From contig VYZI01000100.1 in NCBI GenBank assembly GCA_013397695.1, positions 1,688,400-1,752,399 on the forward strand: a stretch of DNA of 64,000 bases, written 5' to 3'. The notes under the pieces were generated by a model, which worked only from the letters and a program-made list of their open reading frames with translations, was not told the origin of the DNA and made no database searches. Each line of letters opens with the position of its first letter. Position 1 is the first letter of the stretch. Below are positions 25,000 through 38,680 of the stretch, piece by piece. Made by a program: the position numbers and the translations under genes. Source of the DNA: Centropus unirufus (lineage: Eukaryota > Chordata > Aves > Cuculiformes > Centropidae).

Positions 25000-27540
25000 T
25001 GAGCTCCCTCTCACTGCAAGCACCAGCCTGCAATACTTCTCGGTCTTCCTGACCCCACGCTCCATGTTTAGGAAGATGGGGAGAGGTTGTAGTACCGTGT
25101 TTAGTATGGCAGGATATGCCAATGTGTCAAGAAAGGAGATGTTTATTAATGAAAGTGGACTGTGTCTTCTCAAGGCTGATTTTGCTCCCAGAGGTGCCCT
25201 GTCCTGACTTTGGAGTCTGGCTGCCTGGCACTGGGGTATCAAATCCCCACAGCCATTAACACTCAGCAGGACCCATGGTTTCTATACTGAGGGACTGTGC
25301 CCTTCTTCAGACAGAAAAATTGAAGTTGTGCGGGTTGTCTTGGGGTATCACACCCCTTGGCTTCATACCTATGCTATGATGGATGCAAGCCTTCTCCAGC
25401 CAGCTCTCAGAGTGCCTTCAACACATCCTCATGCTTGGCTGTGCTTTCCCTGGCCCATCTTATTCAGTGCACAAACCAGTCCTGTGAAATAAAATCCCTA
25501 TCTCCTCTTAGTGTCCCAAAACACGTTCACCTTCACCACAGTGAATTCTCTTCACATGGATGACACTGTTTCTTCATGCTTTGCATACCTCCTCCACAAG
25601 CCAGCTGCCACACCATTACAACATGCATCTCTGACCACATATTCACCTCACTACTGCAACACTTGCTCTGCGTTTACATTCTTCCTCAATTTCAAATTCA
25701 CAGCATGAAAAACAACTGCAAAATCATATAGATTTGCCTTAGAACCAAGCTTAAGTTAACTAATGAGTAGTGCTAGCTACTAACATGCTGTTTCCCACCC
25801 GAAGGCCTCAGGCTAGGAGCTTTATCTCCTGTCTTCTACTGAAGGAGAGAAAGTCTTTGAAAACAGTAAATTGGATTTCGTTTGCCCAAGTTTCCACATG
25901 GGAATGGGACTCAAAGACCCCTTTCCCACCAAGATCTCAGCTCCTTATCAATATAGGTAACAATATTGATCATAATGGAATCTGCCATGTCACTGCAGAG
26001 CTGAACCCTTCCATGCCACCTTTTGCTTCTATCAGCCAAGAGCATTTCTCACCCTCACAGCTCATTTCTCCCTTGTCTCTCCACCCAGGAGACTCCCACA
26101 AGAGGAAGATTTCAATACATATTTCAGGTTCAGAACATTCATGCTGATTTCCTCTACATCTTTATTTAAAGCTTTAGCACTTTGACACCAAGATATTTGT
26201 TTGTCATTCTGTAATTTTTATGATCTTGATGCTTAGTTACTGTGAGCTCTCATTTTTGGGGCAACATTGATAAAGAGCCTTGCTTTGTAAAAACAAGTTT
26301 ATTCCCCTAATAGTTCTAGAAGTAGGGCAAGCATGATTTAAATGCAAGAAATCCTTATATTAATTATTTCTTGCAGGGTGAACTGCAAGTAAGCATAGGA
26401 AATATTTACCTAGGTATTTATGTAAAATGTTTTGCTGAAGTACCTGAGCCACAACAAATCAAGCCAAACATGGAAAATCATCCTTCTTTAGGAGGTAGAT
26501 CTCTTGCTTCTGCTTTTCAGTTTTAGTTCTCTCCCTTGTGCTTTTCCAAGTTCGACAGAGTAAACAAGTAATTCTGTGTAATGTTGTCAGCTCAGTTCAC
26601 AACCAGAAATCTTGGTCTTATGTGTGCAAGGATATAATTTAATAAATATGTTATAATTTTCTTGTTTTGATTTGTTTTTTTTAGCATCAGTGCAACCCAG
26701 TTTTCTGTTGAGAGCATTAATAAGATTGGTAGAAGGTGCAGTCTGAACAAGTGCTTGAGCTTAGATTACCTCTTACTGGAGTTCTGGTTAAGTTTAAACT
26801 TCTGGCATAGATAGAAAAAATGCTGCACATGGATAAAAAAAAAAATCTTTTTACTGTTATACAGATATGTATCAAATCAGTGGCTGAGCTATGAATGAAG
26901 CAGAAGTATTTTGCAAATTTTCCAAGCATTAATTCCTCTGGTATGCTTTTTTCCTAAAGGTTTCCAGGTCTGCCTTGCAGACAAGGGGGTTGGGAAACAC
27001 CGATAAGAGCCAGACTCCAACTTTGAACCTTCTGAGGTTCAGATATCAAACTTCTAGATTTTATTTCCTTTTTTTAGGGGCTCCTATGTTGAGGCACTAA
27101 AAGAAAGTATATTGCATTCTACTGTTTTCCAGTCTGTCCTTTGACAGTGGCTGTAACACCGCACATACAGAAAGGCATAAATAAAACAAAGAGAAAAATT
27201 AACTTCCTGAAAGAAAAACTCTTGACTGTTCTCCCAAAATTATGTGCCAGCCCTGACCCTTTTGATGCATCAAGACATCCAAGCCTTTTAACTTCACGAA
27301 AATCTGTTTAGATAGCTTACTCTGAGGGCAGATTTATGTCCAGAAAATTTGGAGTTGCTTACCAAAAGGATGAGAGTCATTTATTTTCCTGTTACCGGTC
27401 TGCCACACGAATGAGATATCATCAGCTAAAATATTCAGCAGAAGCTAGTCTTCACATTTTTCCCCCTTCTTTTTTTTGCTTTTCCTCTTTGAGACCAGTT
27501 ACCTATTTAACTCCATCCTGTCAATTAAAACAGAGAAAAA
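25000..27540. other. Unique noncoding DNA
   Basis: No repeat is recognised. The longest frame (25770-26147, plus, 125 codons) is serine- and proline-rich but matches no family I know and has no visible splice or promoter context, so I do not call it a gene. A T-rich run lies near 26666-26682 and an A run near 26838-26847. Confidence 0.55.
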
Positions 27541-28170
27541 ACGCAAAGAACTAATTAGGCAACTGTGTAATTTTAATTAGCTGTTTTGATAATTAAACTA
27601 ATTAGTTCCCCTGTGTTTCCACAATATGTGGTGGACTGGTTTTGATATCACGGCTTCAGAGTTCCATTCCATTAGTTAATTAGTCACTTTTGCATTAGAA
27701 AGCTTTATTAATGGCCTTAATTTGCAGTTGAAATGAGAAATCTGCTGTCAATAATTTGGATAATTGCCTACTGTTTGATTATAAAGTACAAAAGTAGCAG
27801 CACACTATTACATATGCAAATCCCAAGGGTTATTTCCTGGATGCTTAGCTTTCTTGATCTACATTTCATCCTCTCTGGCTTTCTGTTTTTTCTTGACCCT
27901 GTTAGGGGGAAGAGAATCCAGCTTATTAAGAAAATGAAGGCCTGTTTTTTTCCCCTTGTCCTGTACCGCATGTATGCTTGTGCCTGCAATTGTTAAAGTT
28001 ATTGCTTGCTTTGTACCTAATTAGTGTCCTTGGAATTAAATGAACAGCTCTGTATACACCTCTAGCTCCTGCAGCCATGTTTGTGCATTGAATAATTGAT
28101 TCTACTCTGCTAATCAGATAGGGACATAATGAGCCAGTTTAATTAAATGGGGATCTAACCTGGTGAACAC
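27541..28170. promoter_or_regulatory. Homeodomain-site cluster, candidate enhancer/CNE
   Basis: Seven perfect TAATTA cores occur here: 27552-27557, 27574-27579, 27590-27595, 27599-27604, 27677-27682, 28018-28023 and 28140-28145, five of them within 131 bp. TAATTA is the core bound by Antp/Nkx/Lhx/Dlx-class homeodomains. A POU octamer ATGCAAAT lies at 27814-27821, and related sites such as AATAATTG occur near 28091. By base composition about half a TAATTA would be expected in 600 bp. Such clusters are typical of deeply conserved noncoding elements near developmental genes. No open frame or repeat explains the block. The role is inferred; conservation was not tested. Confidence 0.4.
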
Positions 28171-29397
28171 TGGGAAAATATTTGCTCATTTACTTAGTAA
28201 AAGGCCACAGTTGCTCTTCATTGGATAGAAGGGAAGGTTATGGAAAGTAAAGTAGGCTTTGAAAGCAGAAGCAGTTCACTGACTGCCTACCCCTTGCAAA
28301 GCAGGCTTGAATAGCAAAAAGGTTTAGGAAGGTTTGTTTTCTTTTGTTTTTTTAAAACAAAAAAAGGGCTTAATCAAGGGGCCAGGAGACACTGAAATTG
28401 CTGACAGGTTTCCCTGTCTCTCCCAAAGGTGTCAGCATCACTGTTCAGCTATGCTCTAAGAGGCAGGTTGCCTGGTCTTACAGCCTTCAGTGATTTGCAG
28501 AAAGAATTTCAACTCAGTTGATTGCCAGTTGGTGCCTGTGTAACTGCAATAAGGTAAGATTCAGTTGTAGTTTATCTTCTTGGTAGGAGAGGACTTAAGT
28601 TCAGGAGCATATATGTTTGTCTTTTGTGAAACAGGGCCAGTTATCTTGATGTTCCCTTATAAATCCTGCTATTAAGCTTGTTGAGTTATTTCTGTGAATG
28701 TTTGTATCGATATGAAAACTCAGGAGACCGTGACTGAGGGAGCAGGGGGAGGGTAGTCAGGAGTTACATAACTTAAAAGTTTTTTGGCTATTTTGAATAA
28801 GCAGTGAAAGGCTTTGAAGATAACATCTGATCACTTTAAAGTGACTACAGTAATAATTCTTCTTTAACACCAGCTAAATCTTTGGAATGGGAAGATGATT
28901 ATGGTCTCCAAATGCAAAAGATTACCCACATCTTCAATGACAGCTTAAGTGAAACTTAGTCTTCATCATAATCTGCAAAAGCAAGCAGTAGCTAAATACA
29001 CATCTGTAATTCTAATTGCACATCAGACCAACTTTACCTGCAGGGATAAAGTATTGCAAGGCCAATATAGAAACAACATGGTGCTCATCTGCTGTGGTGT
29101 ACTAGGATGAAATAGCGTATTGACCCTGAATCCATACTCTGAGTAAAAGCAATTGTCATTCTGCCACTGTAACACCTTGTTGCCAGTGGCGATGTAATTA
29201 AAGCTGTGAGGACTCATTTTCCATTCTTATCTCTTAAGCTTGTCTGAATCAGAAACTGTTTGTCTGTGGTAACTGAGAAAACGTAGTACAAGGCTAGATG
29301 TTTATGTATGAATTTTTGGTAGTCTATTTTTGTGGGGCGATGAGGGGACAGCTCTAAGCATCTTATTTCAAACATTCATTCTCCTTCTGTATATAGA
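28171..29397. other. Unique noncoding DNA
   Basis: AT-rich with a T-rich/A-rich junction near 28336-28366 (a T run followed by an A run). No gene, repeat family or RNA is recognisable. Confidence 0.55.
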
Positions 29398-29503
29398 TAT
29401 ATTAAAAAATACAACTTGTGTGTGGAGATATATATGTAATTTTATATATTTGATTCATACACACACATATAGATAGATATGTAGGCACACACACACACAT
29501 ACA
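29398..29503. repeat. Mixed (AT)n, (GATA)n, (CA)n microsatellite
   Basis: Alternating purine-pyrimidine tracts: ATATATAT runs, a (CA) run at about 29459-29467, ATAGATAGATAT at about 29469-29480 and a second (CA) run at about 29487-29498. This is a compound microsatellite. Confidence 0.9.
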
Positions 29504-30159
29504 GTTTAAAATTTACTCACCCCCTTTTCTCCTCTATTAAAATTCCGAATGGCTAAGAGGATTTTCTCAATTTAGTCATACTTTTAATCTTCACTGAAAT
29601 GAGTGATGACTTCTTATAATAAAAAGTTGACAGGCTTACATTGCGCACCGGTGGATTAGTTTCCCTTGGTGATGAGGTTTTCTTTTGTGCACCGTGTGTC
29701 TGTTTGATGGAGGTTTAACAGAAAGCATTTTGGCAGAAATTGGATGCAGCAGGGATCATCTGGAGATGGCTGCTGTTCGATATTAACTGCACACAGTAAC
29801 TTTTTTTTTATTTATTTTTTTATTCTTCAGCCAGGTGACAGAAGCAGCCAAAGCCTGTTTTTCCCTACTGAAAGAAACAGAACCATTGAGGGGGGGGGAG
29901 ATTGGAAAATCAAATGTGTCTGCATGGTGTGAAACTATGAACCCCCTTAAACATCATGTTTAATTTCCTTTTGGGCATTCTCTAACAAACCATATGGATA
30001 AGGAGTTTTGTCATGAATGTCTGCAATCATTTTTTCTTAAAAAATAACAAAAAATCTAACAAAGTGTCTTTGGGGGTAGGAGAAGAATGGTATGAATTTA
30101 AACAGGATAGTGTTAGAAAAATTGTGCTTTCTTAGAATGTGCATAGGCCTAATTGTTTC
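29504..30159. other. Unique noncoding DNA
   Basis: A T-rich run lies near 29802-29822 and a nine-G run at 29890-29898. Otherwise I see nothing recognisable. Confidence 0.55.
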
Positions 30160-30189
30160 GGGGGTGGGGGAGTGGGAGTTGAGGGGGGG
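30160..30189 (+). other. G-quadruplex-forming motif
   Basis: Four G runs of five, five, three and seven bases (30160-30164, 30166-30170, 30174-30176, 30183-30189) are separated by loops of 1, 3 and 6 bases, which satisfies the usual G3+N1-7 rule. It stands out in otherwise AT-rich DNA. Whether it folds in cells is unknown. Confidence 0.7.
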
Positions 30190-33100
30190 AATGTTTTTTC
30201 AGCTTTTAAAAGTTTCTATCAGGCACAAGGGGGCATAAACAAATAAATCTGTTTCTCAGTATCTTCAACAATGCTGCTTGATAGGTGTGATGAAGGCATG
30301 AGACAATTTCAATGCCCATTTGAGAGGGATCCAGGAGTTGCTCTGGTCGACCTGTGTGTGCTCTGACATCCATGACACTAGTTGAAATCTAATTCTTCAA
30401 CAACTGCCTGATTAGTTCATAATCCTGTAACAATAATAATACTGGATGCAAAGTTACCCTGTTTGCATGAATTCTGAATAGGACTGAGTAGATAGAAGCA
30501 CCTCTCCAGTTCTTCTGAATGCAAAGCCTGTATAAATAAAGGTTTGACCAGGTCCTGCCTCAGGAGATGCCTGCTCTTACCAGCTCACCAGAAGCTGCAT
30601 TTCCCAAGTGCATTTGAAAGAGATCCCTCCAAACATTAAGTTTTTTGTAAGACTTTCTACATGCATGCAGTTCTGCCAGACTTACATCCATAAGAACAAG
30701 CAGAGGGATTCACTCTGTGCAAGAACTGGTCTCTCAGAACACATGCCACGCAGGTACAACAAAGTCAACATCAGTTGCACCCAGATAAATAAATATTTCT
30801 AGGAAGATCGAGGGAAATGGTTGAATATATTTTAAAGTATGCCATGCTCATCATGTGTGCTCTCATAATCTGATTCTAGGTGTCCACAAACGATTGATTT
30901 CAACTTTATTTCTTTGAGGATTTTATGTTTTTGTCAAATGGTTACCACTAGAATAATAACGAGTGCTGGCTGAGCAATTTTAGTACTTTAGAATTTTAGC
31001 TGACACTTTAAAAATGTAGTTTATTTTTCACAAATAATAAAAAACAATAGTCTCTTTTCTAGTAGCTGTACTTTTGAGAACAGTTTCTATTAGAAGCAGG
31101 AAAAGCTTAATCTGCACTTACCTCTGGTTCAGACAGTCAGCAATGACAATCCCGTTTTCCTTGTCAGATTTCAAGAACTCACAATCCTTAATTTAAACAC
31201 TTGAGAAATCTATGGAGCCTGTCAGTCTAGTTAATGAAGCCTCATCCTTTCCCCTTTTTAAACAAAATCTGACTTTCTTTAAAGAGCACTTAAGGCATAT
31301 CTCTGATTATACAAACAGGTTCTGTCCTAGAAGAGTGAATAATCCAATAATATCTTCCTCAACTTATTTCCTTCACCAGCCCCAATAGATCACAAAAGGA
31401 ATACAGCTTATTTTAAAGGTAGGGAGCTAGTCTAAAAATACAACAGATATATTCCATTTTCACTACAAAGAGTATTCAATACTTGATACAAATTACTACT
31501 TTGATTAGAGGATTTATTGATCCTAGGTAATTTAAATGGTTATGTACGTGAAAGAATAATCCTATAAGATTCTTATATATATCTATCAAACTGTACCTAT
31601 TTTTCAGATATTTACAAGATATGAAACTGCTTGCTTGGCATCACACAGCATGTATAAGAGCACTTACATACGATGATACAAGAAGACTTGCTGTGCCTCC
31701 AGTTGTTCAGAAAGTTAGATGAACTAATTAGATGGATTTGGGCATCTTAACACTGATTTCTTAAACTAGTTAACAGAATTGATTTATGAATATCAGGTGC
31801 TGAAGTAAAAATAATGTATCACTGTACTAAATGCTGCAAAATACATATTGACATCTCTTTCTCAATGAGTTTACAATCCTCCTCTGGGACAAGACTCAGT
31901 AAATTATTTTACACGTGGTATGAGAATATATGGCATGGTTTTTAATCTTTCGCTTTCACACTGTAATCATAGAAATCTAAAAGGGTAAATATACATGAGT
32001 GGCAGGAGCAGGAAGTTAAATTGTTGAGTGGCTTGTGAAAGCTGCATAAAACACATAAAGATTTGTTGCCTATCAGCAATGGACAATTCCGATAATAATT
32101 GTATAGTTGTCACAACAGAAGAAAATCTTGAGATGAAACATCTACATCAACATTAATTAACATGGCATGAAGACTAATGATATTGTCCTTAATGCATACA
32201 GTTGTTTGTGGAATATAGCAGATATGAAAGCAACCGTGGCCCTTGATTGCTGAGTCTGACATCAGAGCTGGTACTGAAATTGTGATCAAACAAAGGCAGA
32301 ATTGGAGGGAGAGAGGAGCAGAGATTTTGAGAACAAGTTTAAATCAAACATAAAAGAGGTGGAGTTACGAGGGGATCTATAAATATTGTACCATGAGAAC
32401 TGAGGGTCAGAAGACTTACATTAACCAGAGGTATTTTGAATATATTGTGTGAATGGGAATCTAGCTGGCCTCAAGAAAATCAGAGAACTATAAATGTTGA
32501 GACAGCGCGGCAGAAAATGAGGGATGTGAAAGTGGAATCTCTTTGGTGAAACCATGCATGGGCCAGGCCTCTTTGTAGTACAGATGGGTGGCCAGACAAG
32601 GTTGCTGTCAGAGAGACTGACAGAAAAGATGGAAGACGGAGTCAGAAAATGATGACTCAGTTAGACACCAATTAACAGCAAGGCAGCATTATGGTGTGCT
32701 GTGACCAAGCTTTGGAAGGAAGAAGCAAAAAAAGACATTTTAATTATCTGAATTTTAAAATTATAAGCCTGCCAAAAAAATCATGTCAGAATGAAAAGCA
32801 AATACAGGATGACACGGTTAAGAGTGGAGAAGTAGGTTTGTGAATCAGTAATGTAAATGTAGTACCATCTCTTATGTGAAGATCAACCAAAACGTTTTCA
32901 TCCATTTGTAGGGAGGTATCTGGACCTTCTCATTAAAATACTTTTGGTGAAAGGGCTTGGATTTATCAGTAGTTTTCTAAGAGTGAGATAAAAAACCAAT
33001 GCAATACCATAAAACAGACTAAATATTTTTCGTGTATAGGGCTATCGATGTACACTTACTTATTAGATGTTTTTACTGTGGCTTTGGAAGCTTGGCTTCT

Positions 33101-35077
33101 GAGTGCATTGGATGTGTAAAGCCATAGAATTCTTTCATCTAGATTGTAGCTTGATGTCTGTTTTAATTTTTGGAGGGTTTATCCTGAAAGATTTCCAGTT
33201 CAGTAAATTTTGTTGATAGGGATTTTCTATTTGTGTACTGCACATATAAAGTCCAACTCCTTAGACTTTATTTGAAATTATTTTATTTTAGTAGCTGATA
33301 TGAAGTGGTTGAGCCATAGTTAAATTGGAGCAATTTTCATCTCATTGAAATTCATCATTTTCACACCTCCCAGAAACTGAGAATTCTTCAGGCTGTGGGG
33401 TAGAGACAGTTGCAGGCTTTCCAATGGAGAAAAAATAAAGTTTTCCCAATATAAAGCAAGAGCCTTACACATACGCCAAAAGGTGTTTTGGTGGTACCAA
33501 CATTACTGTTCAAAACTGACTGTGAATTTCCTGCTTTGACTGAAATGAAAAACGTATCACCAGAAACCTTGCTTTTTATACAGCCCGTAGAGAAGATTGG
33601 TTTTGGGAGCAGGTCTATTCATTCAATCTCAATTATGCTATCATTGTCTTTTAGAACTCTTAGTTTCTGGAATATGTAACTGTTACTTTCACTTGCTTGA
33701 TATGCATCAAACTGTTAGCGTTTGTCTGCACTTTTTGACTCTGTCTCTTCCAGATTGCAGTAGACAGTGGAAAGGGTACAAATAAAGTTGCTCTTTGGGA
33801 GGGACTCACAACCAGAGAGCTCTGAAGTTAGAGGTTTGGATGTACCTCTTAACGAAGTTTACAGCAGTTAAGGTGAATTTCCCTAGCCCTCCTGCAAGCA
33901 GCTGTCCAGATATCCCCAGATTGATTGCTACAGACAGATTCAGGAGACCGAGGATAAAAGTCTGACCCCCAACCAGAAACAGCAGTTCACTATCAGTCTC
34001 ACAAATGTCTCTCCTCTCTCCACATGCTGGCCTAAAATTCAGGTTGCTTTGGCCTAGCATATTGAATCCAGTTTTCTCTCTCACTGTGCTCTCTTTAAGC
34101 ATATTCCAAAATGAAAGATTTGAAGCTGACTGGTAGCTAATGTGATACAGTTCCTTCCTTGAGGAAAGAAAGGGACCTGCCCTGAAAGGCCAATTGATTA
34201 ATTTAACCAAGAGAAATGTAGTTGCTTAGGATAAGTAATGTCACAGGTCAGAGCCAGAGGTTAGGATGAAATAACATTTAAGTTTCCATTGCTTCTGGAT
34301 ATGTAAATTTGATTTCTGTAATGAAGGCCAAGGTGTTTGTTGATCAGCAGACAGGGACTAAATTGCTGTGATGTGTGAACGTAGTCCTTGACAAAGACCC
34401 ATTTCATTTCCTGGAAGGACGCAGACTGCCTTACATTTGCATGCAATACGTGATCACTGACACTTAAGCCAGGCCCAGGAAGAAAGCATGTCACCACACA
34501 TCATTCTTGATATCAGCAGATAAAGGAGGGACTGAAGTCCTGAGTCCACACATCATAAATGGGTACGCAGCTGTATGTCCAACAGGGGTAGCTGAATCAC
34601 CTACACATTAGGTCCACTGAGTCAAATTTACTGACAGCCAACGCGCTTCTGCTGAAGTCAGTGGTAGAAGAGAGGTACAAGGCAATAAAGAACTTGGCTT
34701 ACTGTATTTCACATACATATTTAAAGCAGCGTGGCTTTGCATATACATTCTAGCTTTATTACGTGAATACAGATGTTCCTGCTGATGTAATTCTTTTGAA
34801 AGGTATAAATAATGGATATTCTTCATAAGCAGTTGACCCCCTGGAAAGACCGAAATCGCAGAAAGAGAATTTGAGCTACCTTGCACTATTCATCTGGCAC
34901 CCGCATTCAGAGTCATTGGATAAAAGTCAGTTAGAGGAATGCCTGCAATGTGTCATTGCCTGCTGCCTCCAGAGTCTCTCTGGTCACTAGCACCGAGGAG
35001 TCTATTACATGGAAAAGGCAGGAGGAGAAAAACAGTTGAAGTAACCTAACTTGTTAAACTACTGCCCTTCGAGCCTT
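30190..35077. other. Unique noncoding DNA
   Basis: No repeat family is clear, apart from a weak MIR-like order of blocks at about 31604-31690 (TTTTTCAGAT, then GAAACTG, then CATCACACAGC). The minus frame at 33806-34210 (134 codons) shows no domain I recognise. Around 32090-32300 the sequence is AT-rich with TAAT and ACAAAGG-type sites but no dense cluster. Confidence 0.5.
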
Positions 35078-35100
35078 GGGGAGGGGCGGGGGAGGAGGAG
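35078..35100 (+). other. G-rich low-complexity tract
   Basis: G runs of 4, 4 and 5 (35078-35081, 35083-35086, 35088-35092) are followed by two GG pairs. Only three runs reach three guanines, so it misses the strict four-run quadruplex rule. Confidence 0.7.
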
Positions 35101-38100
35101 CACTTTTATTTTTTTAACCAAGAACCATCATTTTGTAGCAGAAGGAGACTTTAGCATTTAAATAGGCGTGATACCTCCCCCTTTCCCACAGCCATCTACA
35201 AGAATAGAGGTAACAATTCTCAAATATTGTCAGTTCTGAGGGATTTCAATTGTTTGTGATCAGAGGACAAACAAGCCTAAGTTCCCTTAAAGACCTTATT
35301 CCACATAAGCACAGCATAGAAAAAAAAGTCAGAAATCAGCCGCAAGGACCTAGTTTGCAAGAGACTCATAGATCTTTCAGAAGTAAGAAGCATTACAAGA
35401 AGCTAAATCTTATCCACCGTCCTTAGCAATGTTCCTGGTCTGTGTAACAGTAACTGATGTTGATCTGCAAGTATGAAGACCAAGATAGCTGTTGCTTTTT
35501 TTTTTCTTTTTCTTTGCACATTCCACTTGTAGTTTCAAAACTGGCTAGGACTCCACTGATGGGAGAAAGACAGTTATAAGTTCTTTTATATCTATAGATA
35601 GATAGATATAATCCTTTATTGTCTGAAAAGAGAATTTAGTTGTTTTTTTTCAAAGGATGTCTGAATTTTTCACCTTTCCCATCCCACAGACATTACATCT
35701 TCTATAACAAGAGCTTATACAACAAGCTAGAATAATAAGACCTAGTTGGTGTTAATACTTGCCAGAAATGTTTCTGTACTAGTGAAAACGTAGTGAGAAT
35801 GCCAGTGGTGTTGGTGTTTTAATCACCAAATCTGGTCTAGATTTGCACCATATGGGGTTAGAAGAAAGATATTATTCTTGGACTTCAGTTGCTCTCAGAG
35901 CCTAACCACTGGAACAACAGCTGGAAGTATCAAGAAAAGCACCGGTAGTATCAAAATAAAACATCTAAATAATGTTATAGACCTGAAGTTCCGGCTTCAT
36001 AAATTAAGAAATGTAGGTGCTCAGATCACTTATATGCTCCTTGGTGGAACACTGACAACCAAACCTACACTTAAACCTGGTTCAGCAGAAAAATGGGAGG
36101 ACTAGTCCTTTGTCCCTCCTCACACAAACAAATATTATACCTCTCTTTTTAGAGGAAATAGACTCCAATATTATTTACACACTGAGGTAAAGTCTGACTT
36201 TTTTAAAAGCATTGGTCTTAACAAAGTATTATTAAGAACTTGTGCCTTTATAACTGAGATGAGACTCCAGCCCACTGTACATGGGATAGTTTCCCATTCC
36301 TCCCCCACATGTTTAGTCATAGTATAAACATATCCTGTTTCTTTCATACAGCCACCTGCTATCTTTGCTTTATTGCTGCCAGAAGGTTTATAGGCTTGCT
36401 TTTAAATATCTTGAAAGTTTCCTGTTGATAAGAAAAGGTGGTTTTAGCACTTTTAAGTAAACAGTAACACACAAACCTCACAAATCATGATTTTTGATAG
36501 AATCTACTTCAGCTGCAAGAAGAATGAGGGACACTACTATGGAAGGAATCAGGGGGGGGAAAAAGCTCAATTTCTGGCAGGGAGACCTAGCAAAAATTAG
36601 TGGCAAAGCATGCACTGCATTTATATACTTTATATTAAAACAATTAAATCAGAGTTTGAAACAATCTGTGTATGTCTTTTCCCTGGCTAACAATTGTTAT
36701 AAGTAATTATTGCCTTATAACAACAATCATTGGGCCCATTCCACAGGTGGGAATGATGGTTCAGCAGCAGATAGCTATGGCTCATGAACAATTTAATCTA
36801 TTGAAATCCACCTCTTGATGGGGAAAATATCTGTTGATGACCAGGAGAAAAGATAGCAGCCCAACAACACAAGTCAGCACTTCTGAAACACGACGGTAAC
36901 ATGAGTGCTCAGAATATAATTTCTGGAATATTAATGCTATTTCTAGATGGCTGACATACGGAGGTTTAAAAATCATTGATGTGTGTTTAAACTCTGTCAC
37001 ACAAAACCAGTCCGTTCAACAAGCAGCAAATTAAACCAGAGGTGACCCATACAGAGAATGTTTATTATAAATCATGAGTATAGTGCATGGATTTAGACTC
37101 TAAACATGACCTCCTGGTTGGGTACCTGTGAATACACATCCTCTGTCAAGAATCACAACCTTTGGGATGTCAGCAGAGCATGTTTTACATAAAGCTCAAA
37201 CAGACAAGTGGTAGATTTATAGCCTCCTTGTTTGGAACAGTTCCTAGAATTGTATGAAGAACAATTAAGCTAGCCCCTTGGAGGGGAAAGCAAGTAGTGG
37301 GTTTGCAGCCTAGGGTGAATATTCACAGCAAAGGACTCAAGACACATTTAATCTTCTCTCCATCTGAGAGCTTTCCATGAAGACCTTCCCATTTCTGATG
37401 GTGTCTTTCAGTGTTTGTGATTCAGCGTGCTTTAGTCTGTGAAATATTATTTGGGTTGGGGATATTTTGCTGGAGGAAGGGTGTCAGAATTAATTTCACT
37501 AGTTGAATAACACGGGAGTGTTACTGCTTCTAAAATGGGGTTTTAAGCTGAGAAAAAATACCAAGTTCCTTTATTGTGTCAAGAACTCCTGTGCAAGAAT
37601 TTAAGCAATTGAATCACATTCCTTTAAGTCTTACTGGGAGAGTGTCTCTACATTGGGTCGAAGAAATGTCTTCTGGAGTAATAGACCCAGTTTGGAATAT
37701 CGCCCTCACACAAAATTATAGGTAGATCGGAGTAAATGAGCACAAATAAGAGGAAAAATTTGATCCTACCTTCTTTGATGTTTAATCAGTATTGGCTGTG
37801 ACTGCTGCCAAAAGATAGTCCCAGATTGTTCAATGTGAATCTGTGCTCTGAGGATGCAGGTTTGTGGGCACCTGAGCCATCCAAGCTATCTGCTGCAGTC
37901 CTCCACCATCCCTGATTCACAGCCCTTTACTCCTCAAGACTGATAGATGGTTTCTACTCCTTTGCACTGATTTTGATCCTTACTAGACTTTCTCATCAGC
38001 CTCTTTAACTTAATAACCCACTGGAAAGCTATCGGGCTGGTTTTGTTAGGCTTGTTTTCTGGAGTGTGCTTTTTAAGTGTGCTGTAATAGAGATCATATG

Positions 38101-38680
38101 GGCATGTGTGCTGGACAGTCAGGCAAGATCTGGAGACAGGGTAGTGAGGAGAAAGGAAAAGGGGGAGCATTTAGCAATACTGAAATGTTAGAAACTCTGA
38201 GTTGCAAGAAAAGCTTGTCGGAACTGAGTTGGGTATCTTGGAAATCTGAAGATATTTTTTACTTTCCATCTTGAATGTGTAAAAAGTCAGTGCAAAGCAG
38301 TAATGCTCACTTCTTCCCCAAAGCTTGAAAGTAGGACAAGAAACAAAGAGTTTAATTTGTTTCAAAAGTGATTTGGAAAAAGTAGTAGAGGAAAAGGTTT
38401 TTAGTGATGTGCCGAAACCAAGATTACGAAAAGACTAGGGGGAGAGTCTAGGCACTGTTATTGCCTCTCAGTGGAGAGGGATCAAGTAAATCACCTCCTC
38501 TGTTCTCTTTTATCTCTATATTCAGATGACTCTAAGAGCACTGTTCTAACACAGGTTCAGAAACTGAAACTTAATTTTCAAAGTATCAAGATAGACAGCA
38601 TAATTCATAGAAATGTATTCAGAACAGCATAATACAAACATCAAGCTATCCATCTGTAATTCAAGCAACATTTGCTCAAA
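35101..38680. other. Unique noncoding DNA with small simple repeats
   Basis: A T/C run lies at about 35495-35515, a short (GATA)n tract at about 35588-35610 and an eight-G run at 36552-36559. The plus frame 35878-36105 (75 codons, TTG first codon) is rich in Thr, Lys and Gly but resembles no family I know and has no start context. No RNA gene is seen. Confidence 0.55.

Noticed and set aside
35078..35100. G-rich tract considered as a quadruplex
   Set aside because: Only three runs of three or more guanines are present.
35878..36105. 75-codon frame rich in Thr, Lys and Gly, considered as an exon
   Set aside because: It has a TTG start, no clear splice-site pair and no resemblance to a known domain.
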